NCBI GenBank assembly: GCA_940671915.1
Contig: CALNVZ010002974.1
Location: 22,171,710-22,235,709, forward strand
Source of the DNA: Paracentrotus lividus
Taxonomy: Eukaryota > Echinodermata > Echinoidea > Camarodonta > Echinidae
DNA length: 64,000 nt
Direction: 5' to 3'
The notes beneath the pieces are model-generated. The model was not told the origin of the DNA, did no database searches, and saw nothing but the letters and a program-made list of their open reading frames with translations. This document shows, piece after piece, positions 44,043 to 56,100 of this stretch. Within the stretch, counting starts at the first letter, position 1. Each line of letters opens with the position of its first letter. A program made the translations under genes and the position numbers.

Positions 44043-44658
44043 TTAGTGTACTGCTTATAAATGTGCATATGTTAACAGTTCAGACATTTATGTCTGAATT
44101 GTTTTAACCTGAAAAATAGCGTCATACATGTATATACAACTAAAAAGTCTTGGTAATGGAATTGCAAATCTAAGAATGGGAAAAAATATTGATTATGAAT
44201 GGTTGTAATGCACTACATTGATTATTTTACTGAAAACCACAAGGCCAATTTTCCCATGGAGGTCATAATGACAGCGCTATTAATGAATTTAAGCATTTAC
44301 TATAAGTTTTGTTTGATTTTATGATCATAAGTTTCCACCATTACCGTAACTTCAAAGATATCTGTAGTTTGCGGTATGTTAAAGCTGGGGAAATTTGTGA
44401 GTGGATATTTTGGCGATATATTTGACGTTTTCATTACTATGAATAGCCTTATACAGACAAATTTTGTGAAAATAAAACTACGCAAAATTAATCACTCAGT
44501 AAATTAGTATTTTAGATATCATATGAAGATATTAACATTTTCAAATCAATCAATAGACATAGATTTTTATCATTTTATGACTCAAATATTAATTTACTCT
44601 CTTACAGTAAGTTCTATAACAATGTGTTTGGAATGCAGAGGTTGACATTTGGCGAATC

Positions 44659-44839
44659 TAGGGGTGGTATCTCAGAATATAAAATTTCGTCTCCGCGACG
44701 AATAAAAAGTATTAGAGACGTCTCCGATATTGTGGAGACGTCTCGGAGACGTCTCCGTGACACTTTATGAAAAAAAAAGTCTGAAGTAGTCCCAAATCTG
44801 TCGTGGAAACGTCTCTGTGAAGTGAGATACCACCCTTAG
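44659..44839. mobile_element. ~180 bp MITE in DNAJC10 3' UTR
   Basis: Ends 'taggggtggtatctca' and 'tgagataccacccttag'; the interior has repeated palindromic 'ggagacgtctc' boxes. Confidence 0.85.
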
Positions 44840-45469
44840 TTAAAGGCAGGTCTACTTTATTCTGCTTTTCGGATTATGTTTCTTTGTATAATAGTACTGT
44901 TGATTAGACCGTCATGTTGTATTAGCAATATTTGGAATGCCTTATGCAAAGTACATGTTAGACATTTATTTATATTGATCTAGTTATAACTATGAAAAGC
45001 ATGTCTTTCATATTAGATTGAGTGTAGACAGTAAGGTGCTTAAAGATTAGAGATATTATGTGTAGTGTATGCCGCAGGTCTTGTATAAGGTCATATTTAT
45101 TTGTAGGAAGAAAATATGGTGTGTCCTTTTAAGAAAGCCAAATGTTCTTCAATGGCGACACATTGCTGATATTTTGCTTAAAAATCTGATGAAGATTCTT
45201 GGGCTGTTATTATCGAAGGTTGATTAAAGTAATAGGCCTACTAACTTAGTCACCCTTCGAGAATACCAGCCTTTTTCTTAAAGTATCTTCAAACTAAAAG
45301 GTTTATCAGTGAAGTAGGTCCCCCCATCATTCATGGTCATTTGAAGGAGAGACTTCTGTGCGTAAACCTCTGTGATGTAAAAAGTTCTTCCATCTTCTGT
45401 ATAGTCTGTCTATGATTCATGTACAATGGACCAATTTTCAGCAATCTTGTTCATTTATTGGGAGTGGTG

Positions 45470-45735
45470 TGGTCGAGTGGATAAGTCGGCGGACTTACGA
45501 TCACAAGGTACGCGGTTCGAATCCCGTCCATACCACTAGCATCCTTCGGCAAGGTGTCAACCTGCAAATTTGCCGTACTTGACCCAAGTGAGGTGAATAG
45601 GTACCGGTAGGAAGCAATTCCTTCAATGCTGTGAGCGCCTTTCGGGGTAGCCCAGCCGGGTAATAATTAGTCAAAACTAAAGCGCTAAGGTGGATATCGT
45701 ATTAAGCGCTATATAAATGCAACTATTATTATTAT
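45470..45735 (+). mobile_element. Full-length tRNA-derived SINE
   Basis: A tRNA-like head with A box 'tggtcgagtggataag' and B box 'ggttcgaatcccg', then a body ('aggtgaataggtaccggtag', 'cctttcggggtagcc') and the tail 'gcgctatataaatgcaacta' + (TTA)n. The head resembles class II (Leu/Ser) tRNAs, but the anticodon stem is poorly paired, so it is not called as a functional tRNA gene. Confidence 0.85.
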
Positions 45736-47330
45736 TATTTACTATTTGCTGCTCTGTAATTTTTCCTTTGCCAATTACATAAAAATAATTGTAATATTTC
45801 TTTATGTGTATTTGTTTTTTAATGTATTCCATGTTTGTCTATGATCTGTTTTTAACCGCTCTTGGACATTGAGAGTCAGATTTTTCCAAAATTCCATTTT
45901 GTCATTAAATGATTAAAGGGGGGATGGCAGTATGGACATTTGAGATCAGACATTACTCAGTTGATAATAAATTAATGAAAATCAACTAATGTGATATAAT
46001 GCCACCATCATAATGGCATGTCAAATAAACAAAATATTTGTTCACAACTACTTTGACCATCAGAAAGCATTTAAAAACTAATGGATGACAATAAGATAAC
46101 GCTGAATTGAAATTGTGGAGAAATATTTTATGTATTACTTTCCTGTTTCTTTAATATAATTGTTGAATGGAATATATTGCATTGGATGTTATTGAAAGTG
46201 CCTGTAGTCAAAGTTGAATACTATATTTATGTATAATTTGTTTTGCTATTTAATATCATTCCTGGTTTTGAACAACTCAAATATTGTATCTTTCTATGAA
46301 TTGATGAAAAGTTCAACCATTAGATCCCGCCCGGGCAGCCTATGATTTTTTTCATAGCTGTCTGGTTTCAAATTTATCACACAGCAGTTGCGTGTGCTTA
46401 TACCAACATGGTTACCGTTGGAGACATATGAATAAAATTATTTGTCTATTAGATCTGTTGTTGATATGACACACAGTTAAATTGTCACTTGTGTGAAAAC
46501 ATTTGAGAATTCAATTTTTGGGGTGAAATAATGTCTTGTATAAATGTCTTCCTTTCAGCTGCTTCATACTTGAGGGAAACGGTTATTAAGATTGAGGGGA
46601 ATATATATCGTTGGAATAATAAGCGTACAGTTACCCAATGCATTGGTTCAACTTACAATGTACTTTCTTAATCTTTTCGGCGGTGCTCATGAAACTTTGC
46701 ACTAATTTTTGTCTTGAGAGTGCAAGACAAAGTTACAAATATATATGAAAATGTGTTGCTATGGTACAATGTAATTGCCTATTGTTGCAATAAATGTATG
46801 AAATCCTAAAGATCTAACCACTTCTTTATTAAACAACTTTAGTTATTCCAGCTCTTGAATAAGACATTTTAATCTGTGTTTTAGAATGTGTCAGATCTTC
46901 ATTTTTTTACATAAATAACCATTTTTTGCTAGCTTTTTACCAATTTTTAACAGTAATGTATTTGAATATTTGTATGTTGCAAGTAACATATAGTTGGTGA
47001 GTTTGATCAGTTTGGATTTAGAGATAGAGAAAATATGTGCAAACATTCAAGTATATCACATTTATGATAAATGAAGGATATGTTTTAAGTGATTCATATA
47101 AATTAAGTCAGAAGTTGGTAATATTTTAATTTTTTCCGTATATCCATTACACTTATTGAGAAGACTCTTTGTTGACTATTTTTTAATGTATGGAATTGTT
47201 CAATTGTAATATGTGAATATGTGACTGTGATTATATATTGAAACTTCTTTCAAGATGTGGAGGCTGATATTTTGTATAATTTCAGTTCAGATGTGCTTAT
47301 TCTCAATAAAGCAATGTTTATGACAAATTT

Positions 47331-47779
47331 GTTTGAGTGGTATCATGAATTGTATGGACTTGATGAATTCATGGGTGAGGTAAAAGGCAGTATAGAGTAA
47401 ACGATCTGAATTTCTAATATGGTTATGGTTATATGAAAGTGGAATTTAAAGTTCAGACCCATACCTTACGGGAAAAAAAAAGAAAAAAAAAAGAAAACCT
47501 ATTACAACGGAATCGTTTACATCATTGCATTTACATTTTCAAAATATCACCTTGATTAAGATTAAATAGCTGGTTACACTGAACCTCTGCCTTAATTGTT
47601 CTGGTGCAATAAGCTAGTTAGAACCAAGATAAAATCCATCAAAAGTGTCAAATGTCTTTTTTCCACAATGGTATGTGGTCATAATATAAAGAACAGAAAA
47701 AATAGGGTGCCCAGTAGAAGAAAATAACAGACTTTTTTCCATCTTGACAACCACTAACAAATCAGACAACAAATCAATT
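47331..47779. other. Gap between convergent genes
   Basis: A/T-rich, with A runs at 47473-47495. The plus gene's AATAAA (47305-47310) and the minus-strand AATAAA motifs read from 47805-47800 and 47783-47778 face each other. Confidence 0.4.
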
Positions 47780-48649
47780 TATTTCCCATTCTGACACCAT
47801 TTATTTCAAAGTGATTTATATATTACATTGTCATCTACTAACCATTATATATATACAAATGCATGATATATTTTGTTAATTTTCTCTGATGATACAAAAG
47901 GCATTATTGTTAATAATACCAAAGTTCCATATCTACAATTCAACAAATAAAAACGAGATTACATCTAATTATATAATTATAAGAACACAATTTTTTTTGT
48001 TGCACTATGCAGCAGATAACACACACAGACTAATACCACATAAGAAAAACTATTAAAGAGAACAGCAACAGCAACATGCATAAAGAATGAAAAAGTTTCT
48101 GATATTAATCAGTAATATAGATTATCAAAGGAAACATTAAGCAAGCTTCAAAGAATAATTGAACTTGAGCTATTGGTACATGTAGCATACCTAATTAAAA
48201 GCGTAGAAGATGCCCATGTGTGTCACTTGGGGATTGTCCGACCAAGTATATCTCCATTACACACATCCCCGATTTACATGTAGCTCCCACTCACCATGTG
48301 ATATATCACTAGGGTTATAACCCGTCCCCATGAGGTGATAAACCTAAAAAAATGTCACCTTTATTTCAAGAGTTTGCAAAAGGCTCCCTCAATGTGTGGG
48401 TTATTGTGCCATTAAGATGCGCATCATGTATCTACACAATCTAGCATTTGATGTCTATGAGAGAATAGGCCGTATGCATTCAAAAAATGTAGTTACTGGG
48501 ATCAACTTTCGCTTTTCAATTCAATCAATATAACAATTCTTTCTTTTTTGTTCGCCAGCTGTTGACTTTGCTTCTCATTCAAGCTAGCAATGAATTATTC
48601 ATACTATTGTTTGTCCCAGAATTTCTTTTAACTTTTGCAAAAAGAGCAT

Positions 48650-49030
48650 GAAAGGGAATCTAGTGTAGTGGGAAGGTTTGGGAAATATGAAAAAAATTAT
48701 TGTGAGCTTTCCTGTTATTTTCATGATATTTGGCAAGAATATCATAATAAAAAGCTCCATAAGAAAAAAATTGCCCTTCAATTGCCCTAATAGTCATAAT
48801 ATGATCCAAAATATACCACACAGCTAACATGTTTGGGTCCCGAACATTTCGTGTTGCCCCATACATGCACTTCTGTGTAAGTGCATGTGACTCAAAGCTG
48901 AATTGGGTTAATTTCTAATCATTTTGGCAATTCCAAAACCTCACAGCACAAAATAATGCTTCAGTGAAATGATATCAACATCTCCAAATCACTTTAAGAC
49001 AGTGTCTTCCACATTTCAATATCACGATCA
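48650..49030. repeat. Dispersed ~380 bp repeat
   Basis: Same ordered motifs as 26275-26640: 'tagtgtagtgggaaggt', 'attgtgagctt', 'tagtcataatatg', 'cacttctgtgtaagtgcatg', 'cattttggcaattcc'. Confidence 0.6.
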
Positions 49031-49324
49031 GAACACTAGTTTTCACTTTAAAAACATATCCTTGTTAAATGCCTTGTATTTGCTACCTGAGGTTCATTTC
49101 ATTATAAAAATAATCTTTTCAAACATGACAAAATTCTGCTATGATACGGCGAAATTAGTGTGAAGATACTCAAGATAGGGAGAAAATCTTCAATTTTGAA
49201 CGGTTAGTAAAGTTGTAAGTTTCTTATCAATTTGAGCACATCCTTGGTGCACAAGGAATATACAGATTTGTCAAGGTAGTAACTTTTAGAAAATTAATCA
49301 AAAACTTAATATATAATATAACAA

Positions 49325-49560
49325 CCGATGTGTTGGCTCAGTGGATAGAGCGTCTGCCTCATAATCGGGAGGTCGTGGGTTCGATCCCCGACCGTGTCAT
49401 ACCAAAAGACGTTAAAACATGGGAGTTGCTGCTACCCTGTTTGGTGTTCAACAAGAAAGGGGTAGAGCAATGTCGATCTGTCGCTGCTCAGTGGCTGCCG
49501 GGCCCACGATTAATTGGGCAAATTAAATTTCCATTTCACCTTTCAGGACTTTGTTTCTGA
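49325..49560 (+). mobile_element. tRNA-derived SINE (CAT-anticodon-like head)
   Basis: Head with A box 'tggctcagtggatagagc' and B box 'gggttcgatcccc', and loop 'ctcataa' (CAT). The body contains 'ggtagagcaatgtcgatctg' and 'gctgccgggcccacga'. The acceptor stem does not pair, so it is a SINE, not a tRNA gene. A reverse body remnant is at 29195-29290. Confidence 0.75.
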
Positions 49561-51200
49561 CAATAAAATTTGGAGCATTTGGAGCATTATTAAGTAACTG
49601 GTTACTGAAAATAGTAACTACTTTTTTTTTTTATGCATACGGCCTATTATTCCTTATATCAATCAAATAGTTTGCAGCACAATACAACTATGTAAACATT
49701 TCTGAACAGAAAGTTGGGTACCCATCATTAGACAAAGCGCATAACTACACTTAGCATATTTTTGTAAAATTAACACTTCCATTGTATGTCAATCATAATT
49801 GCATTGGATGTGTAAGAAATTGAATTTGATTGAATATATTACTAGAAAACATTCACATAGTACACAAATAACAGCCTTATAAATGTGTGTACAAAACCAA
49901 GGCCTCTTTCGTTGATTATTGTCATTTTTACTCTATACAAATGTACATGTACATGACTATAGACTAATCCCACATGACCATTTGCTATTTGATAAGCATT
50001 TTGAATTCTGAGTTCATTGGTTCAGATAAACAGGATAGTAAGATTTAAATATATTTTAGGAAAAATTTTTCAAAACTGATTTTCTTTATATGAAACTGAA
50101 AATTAAAAAATATATCTCTTATCATTTCTCCGTATCTCATATGCACTTTTATTACTGTCTCTAATACATTGACTGTGTATTTGGCAATTTTTGTGAACAA
50201 AGATAGCAACATGACTATCAATGCTTATACAACAATTAACAAGTTTTAAAATGCATCAATGATTCACTACTCAAGATCAACAAATTGATTGTCAGCTGTT
50301 TACCATTTCTAAACATCAAATATTGTATGCATAGACTTTTCTTGTCGTATACATGTAAATGGAAATGATGTGTGTTAGGTAGAAAATGTAGAGACAAATA
50401 GAGAATATAATGGATGAAAAAAAGATGAAAGAAAACTACATGTAGAAGAATATTAAACAACTATATAATATTGTGAGGTTTATCTATTTTAATTTTATGT
50501 AAATGAATTACACCACTTGATTGGCCCTATTAAGTACTATAAAACATTAAAATGGAATTTTTTATTTAACACAAGGTTGCATATAGGTGTAGAATTCCTC
50601 TACGTTTACCCTTTTCAAAAGCTAAACGATATTAGAAACATGTGAAAGACAGGAATATGTGACACATTTTTTTATAAACAGAAACACCACGTGGCATCTT
50701 ATGCCCATCACATTGAACATGTTACCAATAACACATTATGGATATTTGGAATTACTTGATTGAAGTGCATACATTAGGAATATGTGCCAATAACGGGAAT
50801 GTTGACAATAAAACAAGTATCTTTGAGGAGCAGTGTGATTCAAGACTTTAAATACATTTCGCTACTCATTTTATATTTTAATCAACAGAAATATACATAC
50901 ATTGAGTCTCTATATTACTCTTAGAATCAAATATAATTAACATATTGAAGTAAAATGAACAGAATGAATCTAAAAATGGTAGGTTAAAATATTCGTAATC
51001 AGAAACGTATATGGTATAATCTTTTCCATAAGTAGAATGATGGATAAAAAGTTACATAATCATCATATCACAAAAGTATTATTATTTATTGAGGATTTAA
51101 AAATATACAAAACTCATTTTGATTAGAGCATGGTGATAATAAGCAATGTATTCAAGTACTGAAATGATGCCTATTAATTGGCACTATGTGTGTGTCTATA

Positions 51201-51728
51201 CAGTACATCCCAGATAAAAGTAAACGCAACTATGAGAGGCTCGTATTAAAATCGTATAACTTGTGCGTCATTAATTTTTATATCATGACAAAGAGTAACT
51301 CGTATTCTATCCGGTGATGCCAAAATTATACTTGTACTGTTATGGATGACTGAACATTCAAGGTTTTGAAAACTTTGGTCAGAAACCATTTGTACCATAT
51401 TTTCTCAGAAGCAGCACTGGCTTTCTGATCATTCATTGTTTGTTTGAGGTCAGCCTTCCTGACACCCATTCAATAGGAACAAAGGATTATTTGCACTATT
51501 GAAATGCAAGGGCCGCTTTTGCTCAAACTTGGTATGGGGCACTTTTTACGCTTATTTTTTAAAGCCCAACTGCTTAGTCATCCATCACAACACAAGTATA
51601 CGTCTGGTATCATTGAATAGGATATGAGTTGCTCTTTATCATGAAATGAATTTCAAGGGCATACAAGTTATAATATTTTAGTATGAGGCTCTCAAAGTTG
51701 GGTTTACTTTTTTTTCTGGGACGCACTA
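51201..51728. mobile_element. ~528 bp TIR element, copy 1
   Basis: Ends 'cagtacatcccagataaaag' and 'tttttctgggacgcact', inverted, with TA just outside. It shares its body ('ggatgactga', 'tttgaggtcagccttcctga', 'taaagcccaactgctta') with 58711-59269. Probably a mariner-like non-autonomous element. Confidence 0.8.
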
Positions 51729-52560
51729 TATAGACTCAATAGAGTGAAGATACAAATCAATCTAAATTGCGATCAGAGATAAACACAACATTTAATTTAA
51801 AAAGAAAATATTTATACCATGAACGATAAGTGTAGAGGGTGAGTAAATTAATATATTCATGATAATATTGTAGTTAAAGAAAATCAAGAATTCAATAGAG
51901 TATTACACAATGATTATTCATTTTTATCACAAGTGAAATAGATTAAAATCGTGTTATATAAAATTAATTTTGTTTTATGTTACCCATGTGGAATACAAAG
52001 ACAAATTTACAATACAAGGTTATTCATGGTATATATTCCTTTGCTACTTTTTTTTCTCCCTCCTAAATATATTTAGATATATAAAAGTATGGTCCAGAGT
52101 AGAATTCTGTTTAAATACACATTCATAAATTCTCTCTTAAATGCTATACAAAATGTGGAAGAAAATTGAGATATTGTTGAGACCCATCAATCCATCCCCA
52201 CATAACACTGTTTGCATACATTATAAATAGATAAAGAGCATAAGGATATATTCATATCTATATCAAAACACTTTCACTTCATATATTTGGCGGCTTTCAT
52301 TTGAAGAGCATCATTTTTCCTCCAAAAAATATCAATATTTCAGCTCATTTATTCATAAAATACATCCAAATGGACATGTCTATAATTCTAAAGGGGAGAT
52401 ACGTCCTTATGCTAATCATCTGTTTGTTTTGGAAGATGGAGATCATCAGATCACATTCCAAATTGGAGCAAATAATTCTCATGAAAGATGTTTGAAAAAC
52501 AATATATCATGGAGTAGAAGTGAACAAATGATCAATGAATTTAGAAGGTACTCGAACTAA

Positions 52561-52673
52561 TACCGAAGTCACATCATTGAGACCGATGCAAACCAACCAC
52601 TAGCTTCCCATTCATGGTATTGTAATTCTTTGGTCAGTCTGGTGTCGGTTTGCAGTCTGACTACAGTGTGACT
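52561..52673. mobile_element. Second copy of the 9139 MITE family
   Basis: 'taccgaagtcaca', 'accactagcttcccattc' and 'tgtcggtttgcagtctgact' correspond to the 9139-9261 element in inverted orientation. Confidence 0.65.
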
Positions 52674-53019
52674 ACAATATTAGAGGGTTCACAAGCCGTC
52701 TGAGAGAGTATCTGAAAGAATAAAACATATCAGTCTTTAGACCATCTTTAAGGATTAAATATTGATGTCTACAAATTTTAATCAAATGAGGTCTGCATAC
52801 CTGAATACAAATTTTAAGAAGTCAAACTTTGGATGAAAATAAAAACAAAAGGAGATAACATAAACTAAGTACATGTATATCTCTTGGCGTCAAATCAATG
52901 GATTTTGCTTCCTTATAAAAGTGGGTGAAATAATACAGAGCTGTGCCAGTGAACACTAATTTTGCAATAAATACTACATGTATGTGATGCAAATGAAAGG
53001 GAAAGGAATGAAAGGTCAT

Positions 53020-53184
53020 CTAAGGGCTTGTTGCAAACATTTTCTTGGCTGCTTTCTTCTGTAATTTTTCTCTCGCTTTTTGTTCTTTCTGTTGAGCTTT
53101 CTTCTCTTTCTCTACACATGCCTTTAGTTCTTTGATTTTCTTCTTGAATGTGTTCTTGTCATTCGAGTTCGTCACACCTAAAGT
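53020..53184 (-). CDS. PPP1R9A: Neurabin last coding exon: end of SAM domain and charged helix
   Basis: 54 residues and TAG. Begins TLGVTNSNDKNTFKKKIKEL, which completes the SAM domain, then a Lys/Glu/Gln-rich stretch likely to be a single helix or coiled coil, ending KKMFATSP. Acceptor 'tttatcattag'. Confidence 0.85.
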   Translation of the reverse strand, partial: TLGVTNSNDKNTFKKKIKELKACVEKEKKAQQKEQKAREKLQKKAAKKMFATSP

Positions 53185-56100
53185 CTAATGATAAAAAAGA
53201 GAGGAAAGAACAAGAGAAAATGATTAAAAGTAGGAAAATATGATGTAGGAATATGTTCAACCAGAACAACCTACAGCTCAATACATTCTCACAAATATAT
53301 GTATTAAACTTCCTACAATGATTTAATACACCATTATTTTTATCTTTCAAAATTTATGGGTATTTTGTATTTGAAATTAATTATCCAAATCAAAGTTGAT
53401 AAGATGCAATGGCCTTGGCAAAGAAAAGGAGGCTTCATTCACATTTTTTAATGTTCTTTGTAGGTTCCTCTCATCAAATCTCTCAAAGATTTTGAATCAC
53501 TCACTGTTACCTTCCAGTGTGGTTCTCTGTGATCATATCTTTGCAATTTTATTTTTTACATTAAAATTTCAAACTCTTCTTGCTCATACATGCATTGCTC
53601 TTTCCTATTGTATTGTCTTACTGATTGGGTAGCAGAAAAAAAACCCCCAGACAATCTGAACTCTAAATTTGATTTTTTTTTTTTCTTTTCATGAATCATT
53701 TATTTTCACCTTGAAAATTGACTAACCATCCGGGTTCTGCTTTTTCTGGGATGCAATGTATTTCACCAAAATATCACAAAGTATATTAATATTACAAATT
53801 GTCTTACTGATTGTGTATCAGAAAAAGAAGACAATCTGAACTCTAAAATTGAAAATTTCATTTTTTTTTCATGAATTGTTTATTTTCACCTTGAAAACTC
53901 ACTGACCATCCGGGTTCTGCTTTTTCTGGGATGCCCTGTACTTCATCAAAAATATCATGAAGTATATATATATCGACACAAAATAACCCCTTGGTGAGAC
54001 AGAGCAAAGTTATGCATTTCAATAAACTGGTTGTACACTAACCTTTAACCTTGTGCCATCTAGCTGTAACAGACCTTGTCCATTGATAGCGTTAGCTGAG
54101 AAATCATTGATATATTGAGCTAGATTGTTAGCCATCAGCCACTGAGATACATGAGTGGTGTTCCATTCCCAAACAGGACGCTCGTCTATATGATGAGGCT
54201 TCTGGGAAGGTTCCTCCTGAAGGATCATGGGATAGATTTCAGTAAACAACAAGTTGATCTTAATTTTTTATCAGGCATCATGATTTGATTCTTGTATTGC
54301 AAATTGGTTACAGAAGATGCGACGATAAATCTTTATAACATAATAGATTGATTTCAGTAAAAAAAAAAAACCCAAAAAACACAATGATCTTAAGCTTCCA
54401 TAAGGCATCATATTTTGATTCTTGTATTGCAAATTGGTTACAATATAAATAATAATGGAAAATTTTTCGAGTCAGTCGGAGTAATTTTGAAATTGTAGCT
54501 ACCACATAATGTACCCACCAACTAATTGTAACTAAATCAATTACATGAAGTATGGCATTATAATTAAGGCTTGTTTTACTGCACAATGTCTGTTACAGTG
54601 AATTCTCCAGGCTCACAAGTATGGGCAATATGTATGTGTCCAGAAGGTTCAAGTCATACAAGATGTTCCCTTTATCATCTTATTATCTTATTTTTAATTT
54701 ATTCATTTATTATTTTGATCAAAAAATGACTATTGCTGTAGCAAATGGTCACAGTAACTGACACATTTGTATGTTAATGTTCTTTTTGAAGGTTTTACAT
54801 GCGGGAAGCAGTATTTTGATGATTTAAGACCATAAAGGCCTGTAAGAAGTCACTATGATTTAAAGATGACAAGATTTTAACTAAACTAACCTGTGGGGGA
54901 GCTGAGATGCTATATTTGCCTTTCTTCTTCTTCTTTCCTCCTCCAAACTCACTTGATGGCATTGACCCCAGGTAATCCGTTGATGATGCAGAGAACATAT
55001 GTCTCTTTTCATCTACAAGATGGAAAGAAAGAGTTAAAAAAACTCTTTATCTCAAAACATTGTTCATCAGTGAATAATACTACTGGATCACCGAGTAGTA
55101 ACCTACAGTTATGTGACATATTCAAATTATTTCCTGAAATAATGGTTAGTCTCAGAAGAAATTTTCATACAATAAACTTTGACCTCACATACCTATTTCC
55201 ATTTTGAAAAGATGACATAAATAACAAATGCTTTGTCATTTTATTAGAATACAACATTAATAAGAATGGACAAATAACAAGGAGAGATTTATAATATGCA
55301 ATAATGACATATTGAAGATGACATGCACATGGAAAACCTTCTAGAAAAGTTTCTAAAATGAAACTTACATGCAAGATGATTTAACAAGATATCTCTGCCC
55401 AAAGATTTCAATGAGCCATCTTAACCATATTCTGACTGTGCATTTTAAGGGCACGTTTTCAATGGCCGGGGGAGGGAGGGGGAGGGGGGTGTCACCCCCA
55501 GTGAAGCTCCAGTTGATATAAAATTTAACAATGAAAATAATTTTTTTTTTAGGGGGTGGGGCAGTGGATACATACTTATCCATTTTTCATCAATAAACTT
55601 AAGTCTGAATGTCAATCATATTGAGGTAATTTCTGACTAGCATATTTAAGTAAAACATAATTATAGTGTTCACAAATTTTCATATGTGTATTTCATATCT
55701 AAACTATTTCTTCATTCTAAGATTTCCTATGTTTAAGAAATAAATCCTTTTTCAAGACACGACTGGCAGAATTAAAGAAAAGGAAGAGCAGTCATTTTGT
55801 CATTCAAGCAGTCAATTCCCATTCAATTTTTGTATGACCTGATAATGAAATTTGCCTAACCTCTAACAGATGTTGGTTTTTGCAAACTTGATCTGTTAAG
55901 TTGCAGAGACACTTGAGCAGAAGATGTCTAAAAGGCATGTTAAGATCTGAAGCGATTGTGCGGCATTAATGGATTTGTAGCGGAGGAGGGGTTGTCAGAA
56001 TAGGGGTAAAGACCTTTATTCACAAAGGTGTCCTCAAGTTAAGCCTAGCTTAAAACTGTGGTTTAACTATGAGTAGAAAAATGTGACACAATCTGTCAAC

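Larger units (their letters stand above)
43541..47330 (+). other. DNAJC10: Probable DNAJC10 3' UTR
   Basis: No further exon is seen. AATAAA occurs at 46789-46794 and, with a TG-rich downstream stretch ('tttgtttgagtggt'), at 47305-47310, the better candidate end. The region carries two MITEs and a SINE. The extent is inferred. Confidence 0.5.
47780..53019 (-). other. PPP1R9A: Possible long neurabin 3' UTR
   Basis: Downstream of the neurabin stop on the minus strand. No open exon is found on either strand over 5 kb. The nearest minus-strand AATAAA sites include one at ~52351-52346 and a pair at 47805-47778, so the UTR could be short or over 5 kb. It includes a dispersed repeat (48650-49030), a SINE and two TIR elements. 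Confidence 0.35.

Noticed and set aside
45475-45540. Functional tRNA-Leu/Ser gene
   Set aside because: The head is followed directly by a SINE body and tail, and the anticodon stem is mismatched.
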